From: Bacillota bacterium
GTDB taxonomy: Bacteria; Bacillota; Clostridia; Lachnospirales; CAG-274
Assembly: GCA_017543265.1 (NCBI GenBank)
Contig: JAFYGI010000024.1
Location: 1-64,000 of the forward strand
Reading direction: 5' to 3'
DNA length: 64,000 nt
Shown: positions 42,732 through 51,902 of the stretch, piece after piece
How the letters are laid out: every line of letters begins with the position of its first letter
How positions within the stretch are numbered: position 1 is the first letter of the stretch
Translations under genes and position numbers: made by a program
The notes under the pieces: generated by a model
Seen by the model: the letters and a program-made list of their open reading frames with translations, nothing else
Database searches by the model: none
What the model was told of the DNA's origin: nothing

Positions 42732-42763
42732 AAAAAAAGCCCCCCGCACGAAGCGAAAGGCCC
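42732..42763 (-). terminator. Terminator of lexA - exonuclease
   Basis: Nine-bp stem with G-U pairs around TTCGT, then T7 on the minus strand. Between this and the exonuclease stop there is only non-coding sequence. Confidence 0.75.
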
Positions 42764-42922
42764 TTTTGAGTACATATTTTATATTCCGTCATACCGTAAG
42801 CGGCGGGATACTTCCGATGCCCGCGGTGTATCTTTTTCTTTATGAGTATATAATACAAAAAAATATATGAAAAATCAACTGTTTTTTTGTAACAGTTTCA
42901 TTACAAAAAACGCACCGCACTT

Positions 42923-43591
42923 TCACGGCATTTCCATATATTTTTTTCTTATGATCTCATACAGCTGCTGAGTTGCCGCTGCATCATACCCCGCTCTGTG
43001 GGCGTTTTTCAGTTCTATGCCGAAAAACTGCGTAAGATAGCCCAGGCTATGACGTGCGCACTCCTTATTGTAGCGCCTGCTGAGGGAGAGAGTATCTATA
43101 ACGGGATTTTTTACCTCTATGCCCAATCTGGCCGCATCCTTCAGCAAAAACGACATATCAAACGGCGCATTGTGCGCAACTATCGGCAGATCCCCCGCAA
43201 ATTCCATAAAACGCGGCAGTACCTCGTCAATAAGGGGCTTGCCCTCCACCATTTTGTTGGTGATATGTATCTTTGTGCTGATAAACGACGGTATGTACTG
43301 CTTTGGGTCCACAAGCGTTGCAAAGGTATCGGTCACGGTGCCGTTTACGGCCTTTACCGCACCGACCTCTATTATATGGTTCACGCCTGCGGTCATGCCC
43401 GTTGTTTCAAAGTCCAGCACGACATAGGTATCGGCTGTGGGCTCCGTTATCTTTACATAGGCGCACTCCGTCTTTTCCCGCGGCGGTCTGCGTCTTGTCA
43501 GCTTTTCCATATCCTCGCGCCTGCTGTAGTTGAAAAATTCGTTATTTTCTATGTCCGATTTTTTAACCAGATATTTAAGAAATTCGTCCAT
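42923..43591 (-). CDS. DEDDh 3'-5' exonuclease (DnaQ-like)
   Basis: 222 aa. ExoI VVLDFETTGM gives the metal-binding DxE, ExoII VAHNAPFDMSFLL the Asp, and ExoIII HRAGYDAAAT the His and Asp, so all catalytic residues are present. The fold matches the proofreading domain of polymerase III epsilon and PolC. It lies 12 nt after lexA, which suggests expression in the SOS response. The N-terminal 45 residues are charged and not conserved. Confidence 0.88.
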   Translation of the reverse strand: MDEFLKYLVKKSDIENNEFFNYSRREDMEKLTRRRPPREKTECAYVKITEPTADTYVVLDFETTGMTAGVNHIIEVGAVKAVNGTVTDTFATLVDPKQYIPSFISTKIHITNKMVEGKPLIDEVLPRFMEFAGDLPIVAHNAPFDMSFLLKDAARLGIEVKNPVIDTLSLSRRYNKECARHSLGYLTQFFGIELKNAHRAGYDAAATQQLYEIIRKKYMEMP

Positions 43592-43603
43592 ATCCCCGCC
43601 GTC

Positions 43604-44227
43604 CTATCTGAACGACCTGAACAGGCCTATCACCTTGCCCAGTATCTTGACATCGCGCACTATTATAGGCTCGTAATCGTCGTTTTCGGGCTGGAGACGC
43701 ACATGATCCTTTTCGCGGAAAAAGCGCTTGCAGGTGGCCGAGTCGTCAAGCAGGGCTATGACAATCTCGCCGTTTTGCGCATCGTTTTGCTGGTTTACCA
43801 GCACCAGGTCATTATTCAGGATACCGCAGTTTATCATGCTGCTGCCGCGCACGCGCAACATAAACGTATCGCTGTTTTTAAGATAATCCACGGGTACGGG
43901 GAAATATCCCTCCAGATTTTCCTCCGCAAGTATGGGCAGACCCGCCGTAACGGTGCCTATAATGGGTATGTTGGCATATTCCGTGTCCATAGTCTCGCGG
44001 TCGTTGTAAAAATTGTCCTCCAGTATCTCTATACAGCGGTTTTTTGATTTGGAGCGCTGTATATAGCCCTTTCTTTCAAGGCTCTCCAGCTGCGCATGAA
44101 CGCTTGATGTGGACGAGAGCCCCGCCGCATTGCCTATCTCGCGTATGCTTGGCGTGATGCCGCGTTTTCTTATCTCGCTTTTTATAAAGTCGTATATTTG
44201 CTGCTGTTTTGCCGTCAAATTTTCCAT
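43604..44227 (-). CDS. lexA: SOS repressor LexA
   Basis: 207 aa, normal. Winged-helix domain MENLTAKQQQIYDFIKSEI with recognition helix SIREIGNAAGLSSTSSVHAQ; cleavage site Ala-Gly in GTVTAGLPI; catalytic Ser in RGSSMIN and Lys in ATCKRFF. GGAGGAAATTAT precedes the ATG. Represses DNA-damage genes and cleaves itself with RecA. It appears to regulate itself through the adjoining palindrome and co-transcribes the exonuclease. Confidence 0.96.
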   Translation of the reverse strand: MENLTAKQQQIYDFIKSEIRKRGITPSIREIGNAAGLSSTSSVHAQLESLERKGYIQRSKSKNRCIEILEDNFYNDRETMDTEYANIPIIGTVTAGLPILAEENLEGYFPVPVDYLKNSDTFMLRVRGSSMINCGILNNDLVLVNQQNDAQNGEIVIALLDDSATCKRFFREKDHVRLQPENDDYEPIIVRDVKILGKVIGLFRSFR

Positions 44228-44256
44228 ATAATTTCCTCCGGTACGGTTATTCCGAA

Positions 44257-44278
44257 AATTAGTTCTAATTACATTTTA
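44257..44278 (-). promoter_or_regulatory. lexA promoter -10 and palindromic operator
   Basis: TAAAAT (44278-44273) is followed after 2 nt by the perfect palindrome AATTAG-AA-CTAATT (44270-44257). It overlaps a GAACTAATTTTC sequence close to the Firmicutes LexA box GAACNNNNGTTC. A weak -35 (TTTACT) lies 16 nt upstream. Most likely LexA's own site. Confidence 0.55.
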
Positions 44279-44356
44279 CCACAAAATGCGAAAAAGTAAA
44301 GGCTTTTTTTATTTTTTTATAAAAAATCGTATTTTTGTTCGATTAAAAGGGCATTT

Positions 44357-45097
44357 TCACCGTTTTCCGTAAACAAGCATAAGCAGCCCGTAAACTATCG
44401 GCTGGTGCAGCATATACACCACCAGCGACCTTCTGCCCATAAAGGTCAGCGGCTCCACCCTTTTGCCGGGTCTTTTTCTGCACGCCTCGACCACGGCAGG
44501 CGAAAGAAAATATCCGCACAGATACATAAATATCCACGGGATAAGGGGAAAATAATCGTCGGAATAAAAATCGCTGCCGGGAAAGCCCAAAAATGTCATT
44601 ATCCCGCCGCGGTAAAGCACCTCGGGCAAATGCACCGTGCCAAACGCCATGTTTTTTTCTCCCGTGCCCCAAAAAAGTGCAAACAGCAGCAGCGACACCG
44701 CCGCCCCGACAGAGCATCTGCAATTTTTCAGCAGCTTGTGAAGCGGTATCATTATCAGCATACAAGACCCCAGAAATGTCAGTATGCCGAACATCACGCT
44801 GCCGCCCGCAGGCACCAGCGCAGTCGCCATCATTATCACCGCACCGCAGGCAAGTGTCACCGTGCCGCCCTTCAGCTTATTTATCGTATTGGCACTTATG
44901 CGCCAGCTTATGCCCGACACCAGTATAAAGCAGCTGCATCCTATCTTTTCCCATATATTTGACGCAGTACCGCCAAACCACGGTATATCCGCGCCGAATA
45001 TATACACCATGTCCCACAGCGCATGATATACTATCATATGCAAAAGCAAAAAGCCGCGCACGGTATCTATTATGTGAAATCTTTTTTTCTCAGTCAT
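44357..45097 (-). CDS. DUF1624 / heparan-glucosaminide acetyltransferase-like membrane protein
   Basis: 246 aa with about seven membrane helices. RFHIIDTVRGFLLLHMIVYHALWD near the start and the LPLIPW-type motif (YFPLIPWIFMYLCGYFL) and RRSLVVYMLHQPIVYG are typical of the heparan-alpha-glucosaminide N-acetyltransferase catalytic-domain family. Probably moves acetyl groups to a sugar outside the cytosol; substrate unknown. GGAGG with 9-nt spacing supports ATG 45097 rather than the earlier in-frame ATG. Single gene. Confidence 0.78.
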   Translation of the reverse strand: MTEKKRFHIIDTVRGFLLLHMIVYHALWDMVYIFGADIPWFGGTASNIWEKIGCSCFILVSGISWRISANTINKLKGGTVTLACGAVIMMATALVPAGGSVMFGILTFLGSCMLIMIPLHKLLKNCRCSVGAAVSLLLFALFWGTGEKNMAFGTVHLPEVLYRGGIMTFLGFPGSDFYSDDYFPLIPWIFMYLCGYFLSPAVVEACRKRPGKRVEPLTFMGRRSLVVYMLHQPIVYGLLMLVYGKR

Positions 45098-45218
45098 GCC
45101 GCCGTACCTCCGCTGCCTTATTTTAACACATTTTTGCCGTGATTTCATGCACTTTTGCGTAAGTTCACAATTTTTTTACAAAAAACGCTCCCAAAAAAGG
45201 ATTTATAACATTTTTTTG

Positions 45219-45247
45219 TTGAAATTATTTTTATTTTATTGTAAAAT
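45219..45247 (+). promoter_or_regulatory. Promoter of the REC/HD/GGDEF gene
   Basis: TTGAAA, 17 nt, TAAAAT. The leader of about 110 nt has ACCTCT / AGAGGT arms (45256-45291). I looked for a c-di-GMP riboswitch in it and saw none. Confidence 0.6.
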
Positions 45248-45366
45248 ATTATTGGGCACCTCTAAAAATTTCTTTTAAGCAGAATGCAGAGGTATATTTT
45301 AAGAACAAGGAAATGTGACCATTATACATACCATTTATCGCGGATTATTTTTTATGAGGGAAAATT

Positions 45367-47379
45367 ATGACAGCAAAAAGAAAACTTATATTGATAATAG
45401 ACGACTCCGCAACGACGCTTAAAAGCGCGGGGGACGTACTTAAAAGCCATTACGAGCTTGCAATGGCAAGCAGCGGCGAAAAGGGCATAGAATACCTCAA
45501 AAGCCACGACCCCGACCTGATACTGCTTGATGTTATCATGCCGGGCATGGACGGCTTTGAGACCATACGCAAAATAAAAAGCATGAAGGGCAAAAGCGGC
45601 ATACCCGTTATTTTCCTTACGGGCGACCTTGCCATAGAAAGCGAGAGCCTTGGCTTTAAGCTGGGCGCTGTGGACTATATAACAAAGCCCTTCGACGGCG
45701 ATGCCATGCTCTACCGTATAGAAAAAATACTGGAGTTCGAGACCCTTAAAAAGAACCTGGAGGCACAGGTAAAGGTCAAGACGGAGCAGCTTGAAAAAAT
45801 GACGATACACGTTTTCAAGACCCTTTCAAAAATAGTGGACAACAAAAGCGTGTACACGATGGGGCACTCTCCGCGCGTTGCCGCTTATGCGGGCAAGATA
45901 GCCGAGGTGCTTAAATGGAACGAGCACGACGCAACCGGGCTTTACTACATTGCTCTTTTGCACGACATAGGCAAAATAGGCGTATCGGAAAACATATTAA
46001 GCAAAAATTCGCCCCTTACGGCCGAGGAGCAAAGCCTGCTCGACACCCATGCCGAGATAGGCGGCGAGCTTTTAAAGGACTTTACGCTTATTAAAAATCT
46101 GGCAGAGGGCGTAAGATACCACCATGCACGCTACGACTCCGAAACGGAGCCCTGCGGCCCCAACATCCCCATAGAGGCGCGTATAATCGCCGTGGCGGAT
46201 TATATCGATCTGGCGCGTATCCCGCGCGAAAACTCCACGCTGTGCACGGATGACGAGCTTATAGAAAAGCTTAAAAACGAGCGCGGCGGACGTTTCGACC
46301 CTATGATAGTGGATGTGGCTGTGGACATAATAAAATCGGGCTTTGTGGCAAGCAAAAGCAACGAGCTGAACGACTCGGACATGGATGTTGTGGATTTCAG
46401 CAACGCCATACTCGAGCGCGTGCTCAACGAATACACCGAGGAGCTGAAAAACAAGGCTCAGAAGGATGCGCTTACGGGTCTTTGGAACCGTCAGTTCATG
46501 GCGCAGTCGGTAAACAGCTATCTTTCCGTACACGGTGCACGCGGTGCGCTGCTGATGATAGACATAGACAACTTCAAGGCAATAAACGACACCTTCGGAC
46601 ATATTGCGGGTGACGATGTTATACTTGCGATAAGTGATGTACTTACGGGCTGTGTGCGCGGCGACGACATCGTGTGCCGTCTCGGCGGCGACGAATTTAT
46701 CGCCTTTATCGTAAGCGACAAGTCAAAGGATGCGGTTGAGGCCGTGTGCAGGCGCATATCGGAGGAGTTTATGAAAAAGATAGACGACATAAACCCGCGT
46801 ATACAGACCTCCGTTTCCATAGGCATTGCATTAAGCAACTCCGACGGCAACAACTTTGAAACGCTTTACAGCAATGCGGACAAGGCGCTGTATTTTGTAA
46901 AGCAAAATCAGAAAGGCTCCTACCACTTCTACACCGAAACACGCAGAAAGGCGGCATCGGATGATATGGTATCGGGCGACAGCTTCCTTTACAAGATACT
47001 CAACGCCCACGGCGAGACCCTCAGTCTCGGCTCACAGGGCATTGCGAGGATGATAAGCTTTGTGGAGCAGTACACCCTGCACAACCAGCAGAAGGTACAG
47101 GTGGTGCTTTTCACGCTGGAGGACAAAAACCCCGACAGCCTGCAGTTTGACTTTGACATACTGCACAGCGCGGTATGCAGCAATCTGCGCCGCGGCGACG
47201 TGTTTGCACGCTACTCCGACAGCCAGTATATCGTTATACTTATGAATGTCGAAGCAGAGATAGGCGACAAGGTTGCACGCCGAATAGAAAGCCGCTTTAA
47301 CAGCGAAAGCTATATGCAGGACAACCCGTCTGTCAAGCTAAGCTACGAGGTATTCAGCATAAACGACGACAACGTCTGA
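45367..47379 (+). CDS. Response regulator with HD-GYP-like, GGDEF and second degenerate GGDEF domain
   Basis: 670 aa. Receiver at 1-125 (IIDDSA, LLDVIMPGMDG, TKPFDG). HD domain at about 150-320 with HSPRVAAYAG and LLHDIGKIG, but the GYP loop reads HHARYDSETEPCGPNIP, so the signature is broken and activity is uncertain. GGDEF at about 365-525 has CRLGGDEFIAF, intact, with an FKAINDTFGH metal/substrate region; it is the only intact cyclase motif among the three c-di-GMP proteins here. The last 130 residues look like another GGDEF fold without signature (RGDVFARYSDSQYIVILM). Cytosolic, no kinase adjacent. Confidence 0.87.
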   Translation: MTAKRKLILIIDDSATTLKSAGDVLKSHYELAMASSGEKGIEYLKSHDPDLILLDVIMPGMDGFETIRKIKSMKGKSGIPVIFLTGDLAIESESLGFKLGAVDYITKPFDGDAMLYRIEKILEFETLKKNLEAQVKVKTEQLEKMTIHVFKTLSKIVDNKSVYTMGHSPRVAAYAGKIAEVLKWNEHDATGLYYIALLHDIGKIGVSENILSKNSPLTAEEQSLLDTHAEIGGELLKDFTLIKNLAEGVRYHHARYDSETEPCGPNIPIEARIIAVADYIDLARIPRENSTLCTDDELIEKLKNERGGRFDPMIVDVAVDIIKSGFVASKSNELNDSDMDVVDFSNAILERVLNEYTEELKNKAQKDALTGLWNRQFMAQSVNSYLSVHGARGALLMIDIDNFKAINDTFGHIAGDDVILAISDVLTGCVRGDDIVCRLGGDEFIAFIVSDKSKDAVEAVCRRISEEFMKKIDDINPRIQTSVSIGIALSNSDGNNFETLYSNADKALYFVKQNQKGSYHFYTETRRKAASDDMVSGDSFLYKILNAHGETLSLGSQGIARMISFVEQYTLHNQQKVQVVLFTLEDKNPDSLQFDFDILHSAVCSNLRRGDVFARYSDSQYIVILMNVEAEIGDKVARRIESRFNSESYMQDNPSVKLSYEVFSINDDNV

Positions 47380-47384
47380 TAACT

Positions 47385-47406
47385 GCCCCGATTTTTCGGG
47401 GCTTTA
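47385..47406 (+). terminator. Terminator of the 45367 gene
   Basis: GCCCCGA / TCGGGGC with a 4-nt T loop, then CTTTAATT; weak T run. Confidence 0.65.
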
Positions 47407-47415
47407 ATTATACAC

Positions 47416-47443
47416 TTGATTTTATTTTTTAATATGGTATAAT
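47416..47443 (+). promoter_or_regulatory. kduI promoter
   Basis: TTGATT, 16 nt, TATAAT. ACTTGATTTTATTTTT is shared with the pectinesterase promoter. Confidence 0.7.
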
Positions 47444-47476
47444 TTATATATAATATCTTCAAGGAGGCTATGAAAA

Positions 47477-48346
47477 ATGAAATTAGAGACCAGATATTCA
47501 AATCATTTTGACGATGTTAAGCATTACGACACGGAAACCTTAAGAAAGCATTTTCTTGTTGAGGACATTTTTGTTCCCGGCGATATGAAGCTTGTTTACA
47601 GCCACAACGACCGTATCATCTTCGGCGGCATCACACCCACCGACAAGGCGCTCAAGCTGGAGGGCAGCAAGGAGCTTGCGGCAAAATATTTCCTTGAAAG
47701 ACGCGAACTTGGTGTTATCAACATCGGCGGTGACGGCTTTGTGACCGTTGACGGCAAGGAATATGCGGTAAACAACTACTACGCAATTTATGTCGGCATG
47801 GGCGTTAAGGAGATCTCCTTCACGGCAAAGGACCCCAAAAATCCGCCCAAGTTTTATATGATATCGGGTACGGCACACAAGACCTATCCCACCGTACTTA
47901 TCTCCTACGACGATGCAAACCACAAGCCCCTCGGTACGCTTGAGGACTGCAACAAGAGAACCATCAACCAGTACATCCACGACGAGGTATTTGCAAGACT
48001 TTCCCAGCGTGACGGTGTTGAATACGGCAGCTGCCAGATAGCAATGGGTCTTACCAAGCTCGACCCCGGCTCAAACTGGAACACAATGCCCTGCCATACA
48101 CACGAAAGACGCATGGAGGTATATCTTTACTTTGATGTTGAAAAGGACAATGTTGTATTCCATATGATGGGCAAGCCTGACGAAACACGCCATATCGTTA
48201 TGAAAAACGAAAGCGCCGTTATCTCCCCCAGCTGGTCTATCCACAGCGGCGTAGGCACAAAGGCTTACACCTTTATCTGGGGCATGGTAGGCGAGAACAA
48301 GGACTACGACGATCAGGACTGGTTAAAGACCGACGAGCTTAAATGA
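47477..48346 (+). CDS. kduI: 5-keto-4-deoxyuronate isomerase
   Basis: 289 aa. Isomerises 5-keto-4-deoxyuronate from unsaturated pectin or glycosaminoglycan products to 2,5-diketo-3-deoxygluconate. Double cupin; the zinc-site block reads TMPCHTHERRMEVYLYF with a later His in WSIHSGVGTKAYTFIWGMVG. AAGGAGG precedes the ATG. Single gene with its own promoter and terminator. KduD, the next enzyme, is not in the window. Confidence 0.96.
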   Translation: MKLETRYSNHFDDVKHYDTETLRKHFLVEDIFVPGDMKLVYSHNDRIIFGGITPTDKALKLEGSKELAAKYFLERRELGVINIGGDGFVTVDGKEYAVNNYYAIYVGMGVKEISFTAKDPKNPPKFYMISGTAHKTYPTVLISYDDANHKPLGTLEDCNKRTINQYIHDEVFARLSQRDGVEYGSCQIAMGLTKLDPGSNWNTMPCHTHERRMEVYLYFDVEKDNVVFHMMGKPDETRHIVMKNESAVISPSWSIHSGVGTKAYTFIWGMVGENKDYDDQDWLKTDELK

Positions 48347-48366
48347 TCGCGCAAATACACCAACCG

Positions 48367-48392
48367 AAAAGCGGCCGTTAAAGCCGCTTTTT
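48367..48392 (+). terminator. kduI terminator
   Basis: AAAGCGGC / GCCGCTTT with 7-nt loop and T5. Confidence 0.85.
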
Positions 48393-48417
48393 ATTATCCG
48401 TACCGAAAGGAATACTT

Positions 48418-49080
48418 ATGAACAGATACAAACTTGCGATATTTGACATGGACGGCACGATACTCAACACCATAGACGACCTTGCCAACGGCGTGAACCA
48501 TGCGCTTGCAAGCTGCGGCCTGCCCGTGCGCACGGTGGATTATGTACGCTCCATAGTGGGCAACGGCATTTTTACCACGATAAAGCTGTGTGCCCCCGAG
48601 GGTACCGACGATAAAAAGCTTGCCGAGCTGCACGCCGAATTTGCGCCCTACTACGAAAAGCACCGCACCGACAACACACGCCCGTACAGCGGCGTGCCCG
48701 AGCTTATTGCCGCACTTAAGGCAGGCGGCGTAAAAACGGCCGTTGTGTCAAACAAATCCGACACCTCCGTCAAGCCGCTTGCACGGCAGTATTTCCCGGG
48801 GCTTTTCGATATGGCGCTGGGCGTGACCCCCGGCACGGAGAAAAAGCCCGCACCCGACATGGTAAATATCATTATGGACACCTTTGGCGCAGCCGCGGAC
48901 GAAACGATATACATAGGCGATTCGGAAGTGGATATTGCGACCGCCGCAAACGCGGGCATAAACTGCATTTCGGTAACATGGGGCTTCCGCACGCGGCAAA
49001 ACCTTGCCGCCTCGGGCGCAGAAACGATAACCGACACTCCCGCGGACGTATTTAAGATCATCTGTCCCGACAAAAATTGA
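48418..49080 (+). CDS. HAD-family phosphatase (phosphoglycolate phosphatase-like)
   Basis: 220 aa. Motif I FDMDGTILNT, motif II VVSNKSDTSV, Lys in KKPAPDMV and motif III YIGDSEVDIATAANAG with a cap domain between. These fit Gph/PGP-type phosphatases. Substrate cannot be read from sequence. GAAAGGAA precedes the ATG. Starts about 25 nt after the kduI terminator. Confidence 0.88.
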   Translation: MNRYKLAIFDMDGTILNTIDDLANGVNHALASCGLPVRTVDYVRSIVGNGIFTTIKLCAPEGTDDKKLAELHAEFAPYYEKHRTDNTRPYSGVPELIAALKAGGVKTAVVSNKSDTSVKPLARQYFPGLFDMALGVTPGTEKKPAPDMVNIIMDTFGAAADETIYIGDSEVDIATAANAGINCISVTWGFRTRQNLAASGAETITDTPADVFKIICPDKN

Positions 49081-49096
49081 CATTTTTTAGAAATTA

Positions 49097-49393
49097 GTGC
49101 TGGCACCCGTATTTACGGCCATCCCCGGCTTTGCCACCGCTCCCGCGCTTATATTTGTAGGCTATATCATAATGCAGTCATTTGCAAAGCTTGATTTTAA
49201 AAATATGCCCGAGGCGCTCCCCTCCGCACTTTGCGCGGTAATGATAGCGCTTACATACAGCATTGCGGACGGTATGGCGACAGGCATAATTTCCTATGTT
49301 ATCATAAATCTGCTCTGCGGCAGGGTCAAAAAAATATCCGTACTTATGTACATACTTGCGATATTGTTTTTACTTAAATATATGTTCCTTTGA
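49097..49393 (+). pseudogene. C-terminal remnant of an NCS2 purine permease
   Basis: 98 codons open from a GTG: LAPVFTAIPGFATAPALIFV is the seventh-helix region of AzgA/PbuG-type hypoxanthine/guanine permeases, followed by LTYSIADGMATGIISYV and VLMYILAILFLLKYMF, which ends such proteins. About 350 N-terminal residues are missing; homology starts directly 17 nt after the HAD stop. No ribosome binding site. I read it as the tail of a deleted permease gene. Confidence 0.75.
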
Positions 49394-49415
49394 TAAAAGC
49401 CGATAAAAGACAAAA

Positions 49416-49468
49416 AGCGGATATATCTCCCGGACGGAAAAGTCCTTTGAGATATATCCGCTGTTTTT
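49416..49468. terminator. Bidirectional terminator
   Basis: Perfect 14-bp stem (AGCGGATATATCTC and complement) with T runs on both sides. It separates convergent units ending at 49393 and 49503. Confidence 0.92.
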
Positions 49469-49502
49469 ATGTATCTGCGCAATACGCCTTTATTACACGC
49501 AC

Positions 49503-51812
49503 TTATCCCATCACGGGTGTCCAGTGCTTATTGTTGTAAATATCGGTCAGTACATAGGTTATCTGTACCTTTTGGCCGTCGTTGGTGACATCGCTGACAT
49601 TAAGCGCACCGTTTACCGTCATAGGCTCGCCCAGCTTATAGCTGTCATCATAGGTGCCGTCATATTTGTAATAATCGCAAACAAAATCTATAACATCGCC
49701 GTTCTTTATTTCGGTAAGGTTTTTGGCAATGACCTCCGTGTCGCTCTCATCGTATTCAAGCTCCGCGCCTGCTATATATCCCGCATCGTTCTCGCCCTCA
49801 AACACAACGATAAGCTTTGCACGTTCGCCGTTTAACAGTACGGGTATATATCCCGATATGCTGTCCTGCGTGGTATCCGTGTGATAATAAGCCACCACCT
49901 GACCGTTCACCGCAAGCCATGTTGTGGTATCATCGCCCAGAATGCTGTTTTCGCCCTCAAACTCGTATACGTTGTCAAGGCCGAGGTCGATATATCCGCT
50001 GCCGTCATCCACAAACATATTTTTATCCGCGCTCTGCACCAGCGCCCACTGCTCCTGCGTAAGTGTCAGCCTGCGCCTTGCGCCGTTCTGATCCTCGCTC
50101 CATACAAGGTCTGCATCGGATATATTGTTGTTTAAGATATACTCCGTCATGGTATCGCTGTCAAGCGCCCTGTCGGAAAGGAAGCCCGCATTTGATTGGT
50201 CTATGCCCGATACCGAGCTCATAGCGCTTGATGCAAGGTTTGATAACAGCTGTGAAAGCATATCCTGACTTGCCGTCTGCTGCGGTGCCTGACCGAGCAG
50301 CGTGCCGAGAGGATCGGCCGTGCCGCCCGCCGCCACCTGTCCTGCGGTCTCCATCTGCGCAAAGTTTTGTATACACCTTGTATACTCGTCATTCATACCG
50401 ATTTTTTTGTAGATATTGGCAATGGCCGATACCTTCTTTGACGAACGGTAAGGGAAGTATATCGAAAGGCCGCAGGCATTAGTCATATTAGCCGAGGTCT
50501 TGTTGTACTTGACTGCACCGAGCACCGAATTAACAAGTGCGCTGCCCTCCTGCGTTTCCATGTTTGCCGCAAGGTTTGCAAGGTCTACCTGATCTATCCT
50601 TGACGAAACGGCAAACTCGCGGGAATCGCTTCTTGCCTTTGAAACGGTGGAATAATTCTTGTCCGATATAAGGCCTGCCGTGGACTTTGAAAAGCTTGCA
50701 AGCGCATCGGGCAGGGTGTTCTGCACCTCCGCAAGATCCACCACGGAAAGGGTCGTCTTTTGTCCCCTGCACTGCTGGTCGCACACGCTCACAAAATCGT
50801 CGCATATCTTTTTGCCGATCTCGATAGTGGGCATTGACGTATTTGCCGAAAGGTCCGTAAGCCAGTTTGTGTAATACCAGCCCACACCGGGCTCCGTCTC
50901 CTCGGAGGCGATAAGGTAGTCGCCGTATTTTGAAAGCATCAGCGCATTTTCGGCAGTCGCCATAAGGCAGGCATCAAAGCCGATAAAGTCAAACTTTACG
51001 CCGCCTGCACCGAGTGCGCTGTCTATGCCCTCCAGCGTCATGGAGCCGCTGTGCTTTTGGTCGTAGCCAAAGCCCGTTACGCTGCCACCGCCGTGATCCC
51101 ACATTATAAGCTCGTATCTGTCGGCGGGGAAGTTTTTTGATGTCCACTTTATAAAGCCCGCAAGTGTGGACGGGTCTGTCATGGACTTGTTGCCCTCGTT
51201 TGCCGAAAGGGTGGTAAGGCTGCCGTTTTTAACCTGAAATATCTGGTTTGTGCTGCTGCTTATGCCGCTTGTTTTCCAGCCCGTACAGCCGCCCGTGTAA
51301 ACTATTATATTTACATTGTCCTTTAATGCGGCACTTGCCATCTCGCGCAGGTCGTTGCTGGCCATGCCGTGCTTGGACTCCAGATCGGTACCGCACATAT
51401 ACATCATTATTGTTACGGTATCCTGTCCGCCGCCGCGTATCGCGGTAAACTTGTCCCTTGAACCGTCCGCAACATCGGTATTCAGCTCGCCCGTATTTTT
51501 AAGCCCGTCTTTCCACGCCCCGCCCGAGGACTGCTGTGTCAGCTGTGAAAATATGGAGCCGCCCGAAGCCGAGCCCGTGCCTGTACCCGTGCCCAAGGGC
51601 AGACCCTCACCGCCGCTCATCATCAAAAATATTATTATAATAAGCGTTATTATGCCGCCACCGCCTGCCGCCGCACGTTTTGCGCCGCTGCCGCCGTTAT
51701 TGCGTCCGTGTCCGCTGCCCACGGGCCCCGTGCCCATGCCGCTGCCGCGCCTGTTAAGGCCCTGTCCTTGACCCGTGACGTTTTTTTGTCTGTTTCTTGG
51801 TCTGTTGTCCAT
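49503..51812 (-). CDS. Clostripain-family (C11) cysteine peptidase, membrane anchored
   Basis: 769 aa. A Gly/Arg/Asn-rich N-terminus of about 50 residues, one membrane helix (GIITLIIIIFLMM), a Gly/Ser/Thr linker, then the C11 domain from about 130: TVTIMMYMCGTDLES, catalytic His in IMWDHGGG (about 238) and Cys in GFDACLMA (about 281). The residues after 500 contain a second beta-rich region. Family members cleave after Arg or Lys and are secreted or surface-bound. The low-complexity N-terminus should be cytosolic. GGAGGATGGATAA precedes the ATG. Confidence 0.88.
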   Translation of the reverse strand: MDNRPRNRQKNVTGQGQGLNRRGSGMGTGPVGSGHGRNNGGSGAKRAAAGGGGIITLIIIIFLMMSGGEGLPLGTGTGTGSASGGSIFSQLTQQSSGGAWKDGLKNTGELNTDVADGSRDKFTAIRGGGQDTVTIMMYMCGTDLESKHGMASNDLREMASAALKDNVNIIVYTGGCTGWKTSGISSSTNQIFQVKNGSLTTLSANEGNKSMTDPSTLAGFIKWTSKNFPADRYELIMWDHGGGSVTGFGYDQKHSGSMTLEGIDSALGAGGVKFDFIGFDACLMATAENALMLSKYGDYLIASEETEPGVGWYYTNWLTDLSANTSMPTIEIGKKICDDFVSVCDQQCRGQKTTLSVVDLAEVQNTLPDALASFSKSTAGLISDKNYSTVSKARSDSREFAVSSRIDQVDLANLAANMETQEGSALVNSVLGAVKYNKTSANMTNACGLSIYFPYRSSKKVSAIANIYKKIGMNDEYTRCIQNFAQMETAGQVAAGGTADPLGTLLGQAPQQTASQDMLSQLLSNLASSAMSSVSGIDQSNAGFLSDRALDSDTMTEYILNNNISDADLVWSEDQNGARRRLTLTQEQWALVQSADKNMFVDDGSGYIDLGLDNVYEFEGENSILGDDTTTWLAVNGQVVAYYHTDTTQDSISGYIPVLLNGERAKLIVVFEGENDAGYIAGAELEYDESDTEVIAKNLTEIKNGDVIDFVCDYYKYDGTYDDSYKLGEPMTVNGALNVSDVTNDGQKVQITYVLTDIYNNKHWTPVMG

Positions 51813-51872
51813 TTATCCATCCTCCAATGTATAGATCTGCACGAATTCTTTTTGATCACAGCACACACGCTG
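51801..51872 (-). repeat. Leader duplicate A (C11 peptidase upstream region)
   Basis: Covers the start codon, ribosome binding site and about 45 nt of leader. It aligns over about 70 nt, with few gaps, to 54402-54475 upstream of the GH48 gene. Shared pieces include TGTTGTCC, TTTATCCA, CCTCC, AATGTAT and ATTCTT. An 8-bp hairpin AGCACACA / TGTGTGCT (51860-51878) overlaps its outer end. Confidence 0.7.
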
Positions 51873-51902
51873 TGTGCTGCGTCAATTTACGAAATACCGA
51901 TA

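Noticed and set aside
45248..45366. c-di-GMP riboswitch in the leader of the REC/HD/GGDEF gene
   Set aside because: The conserved GEMM core sequences are absent; only one simple dyad is present.
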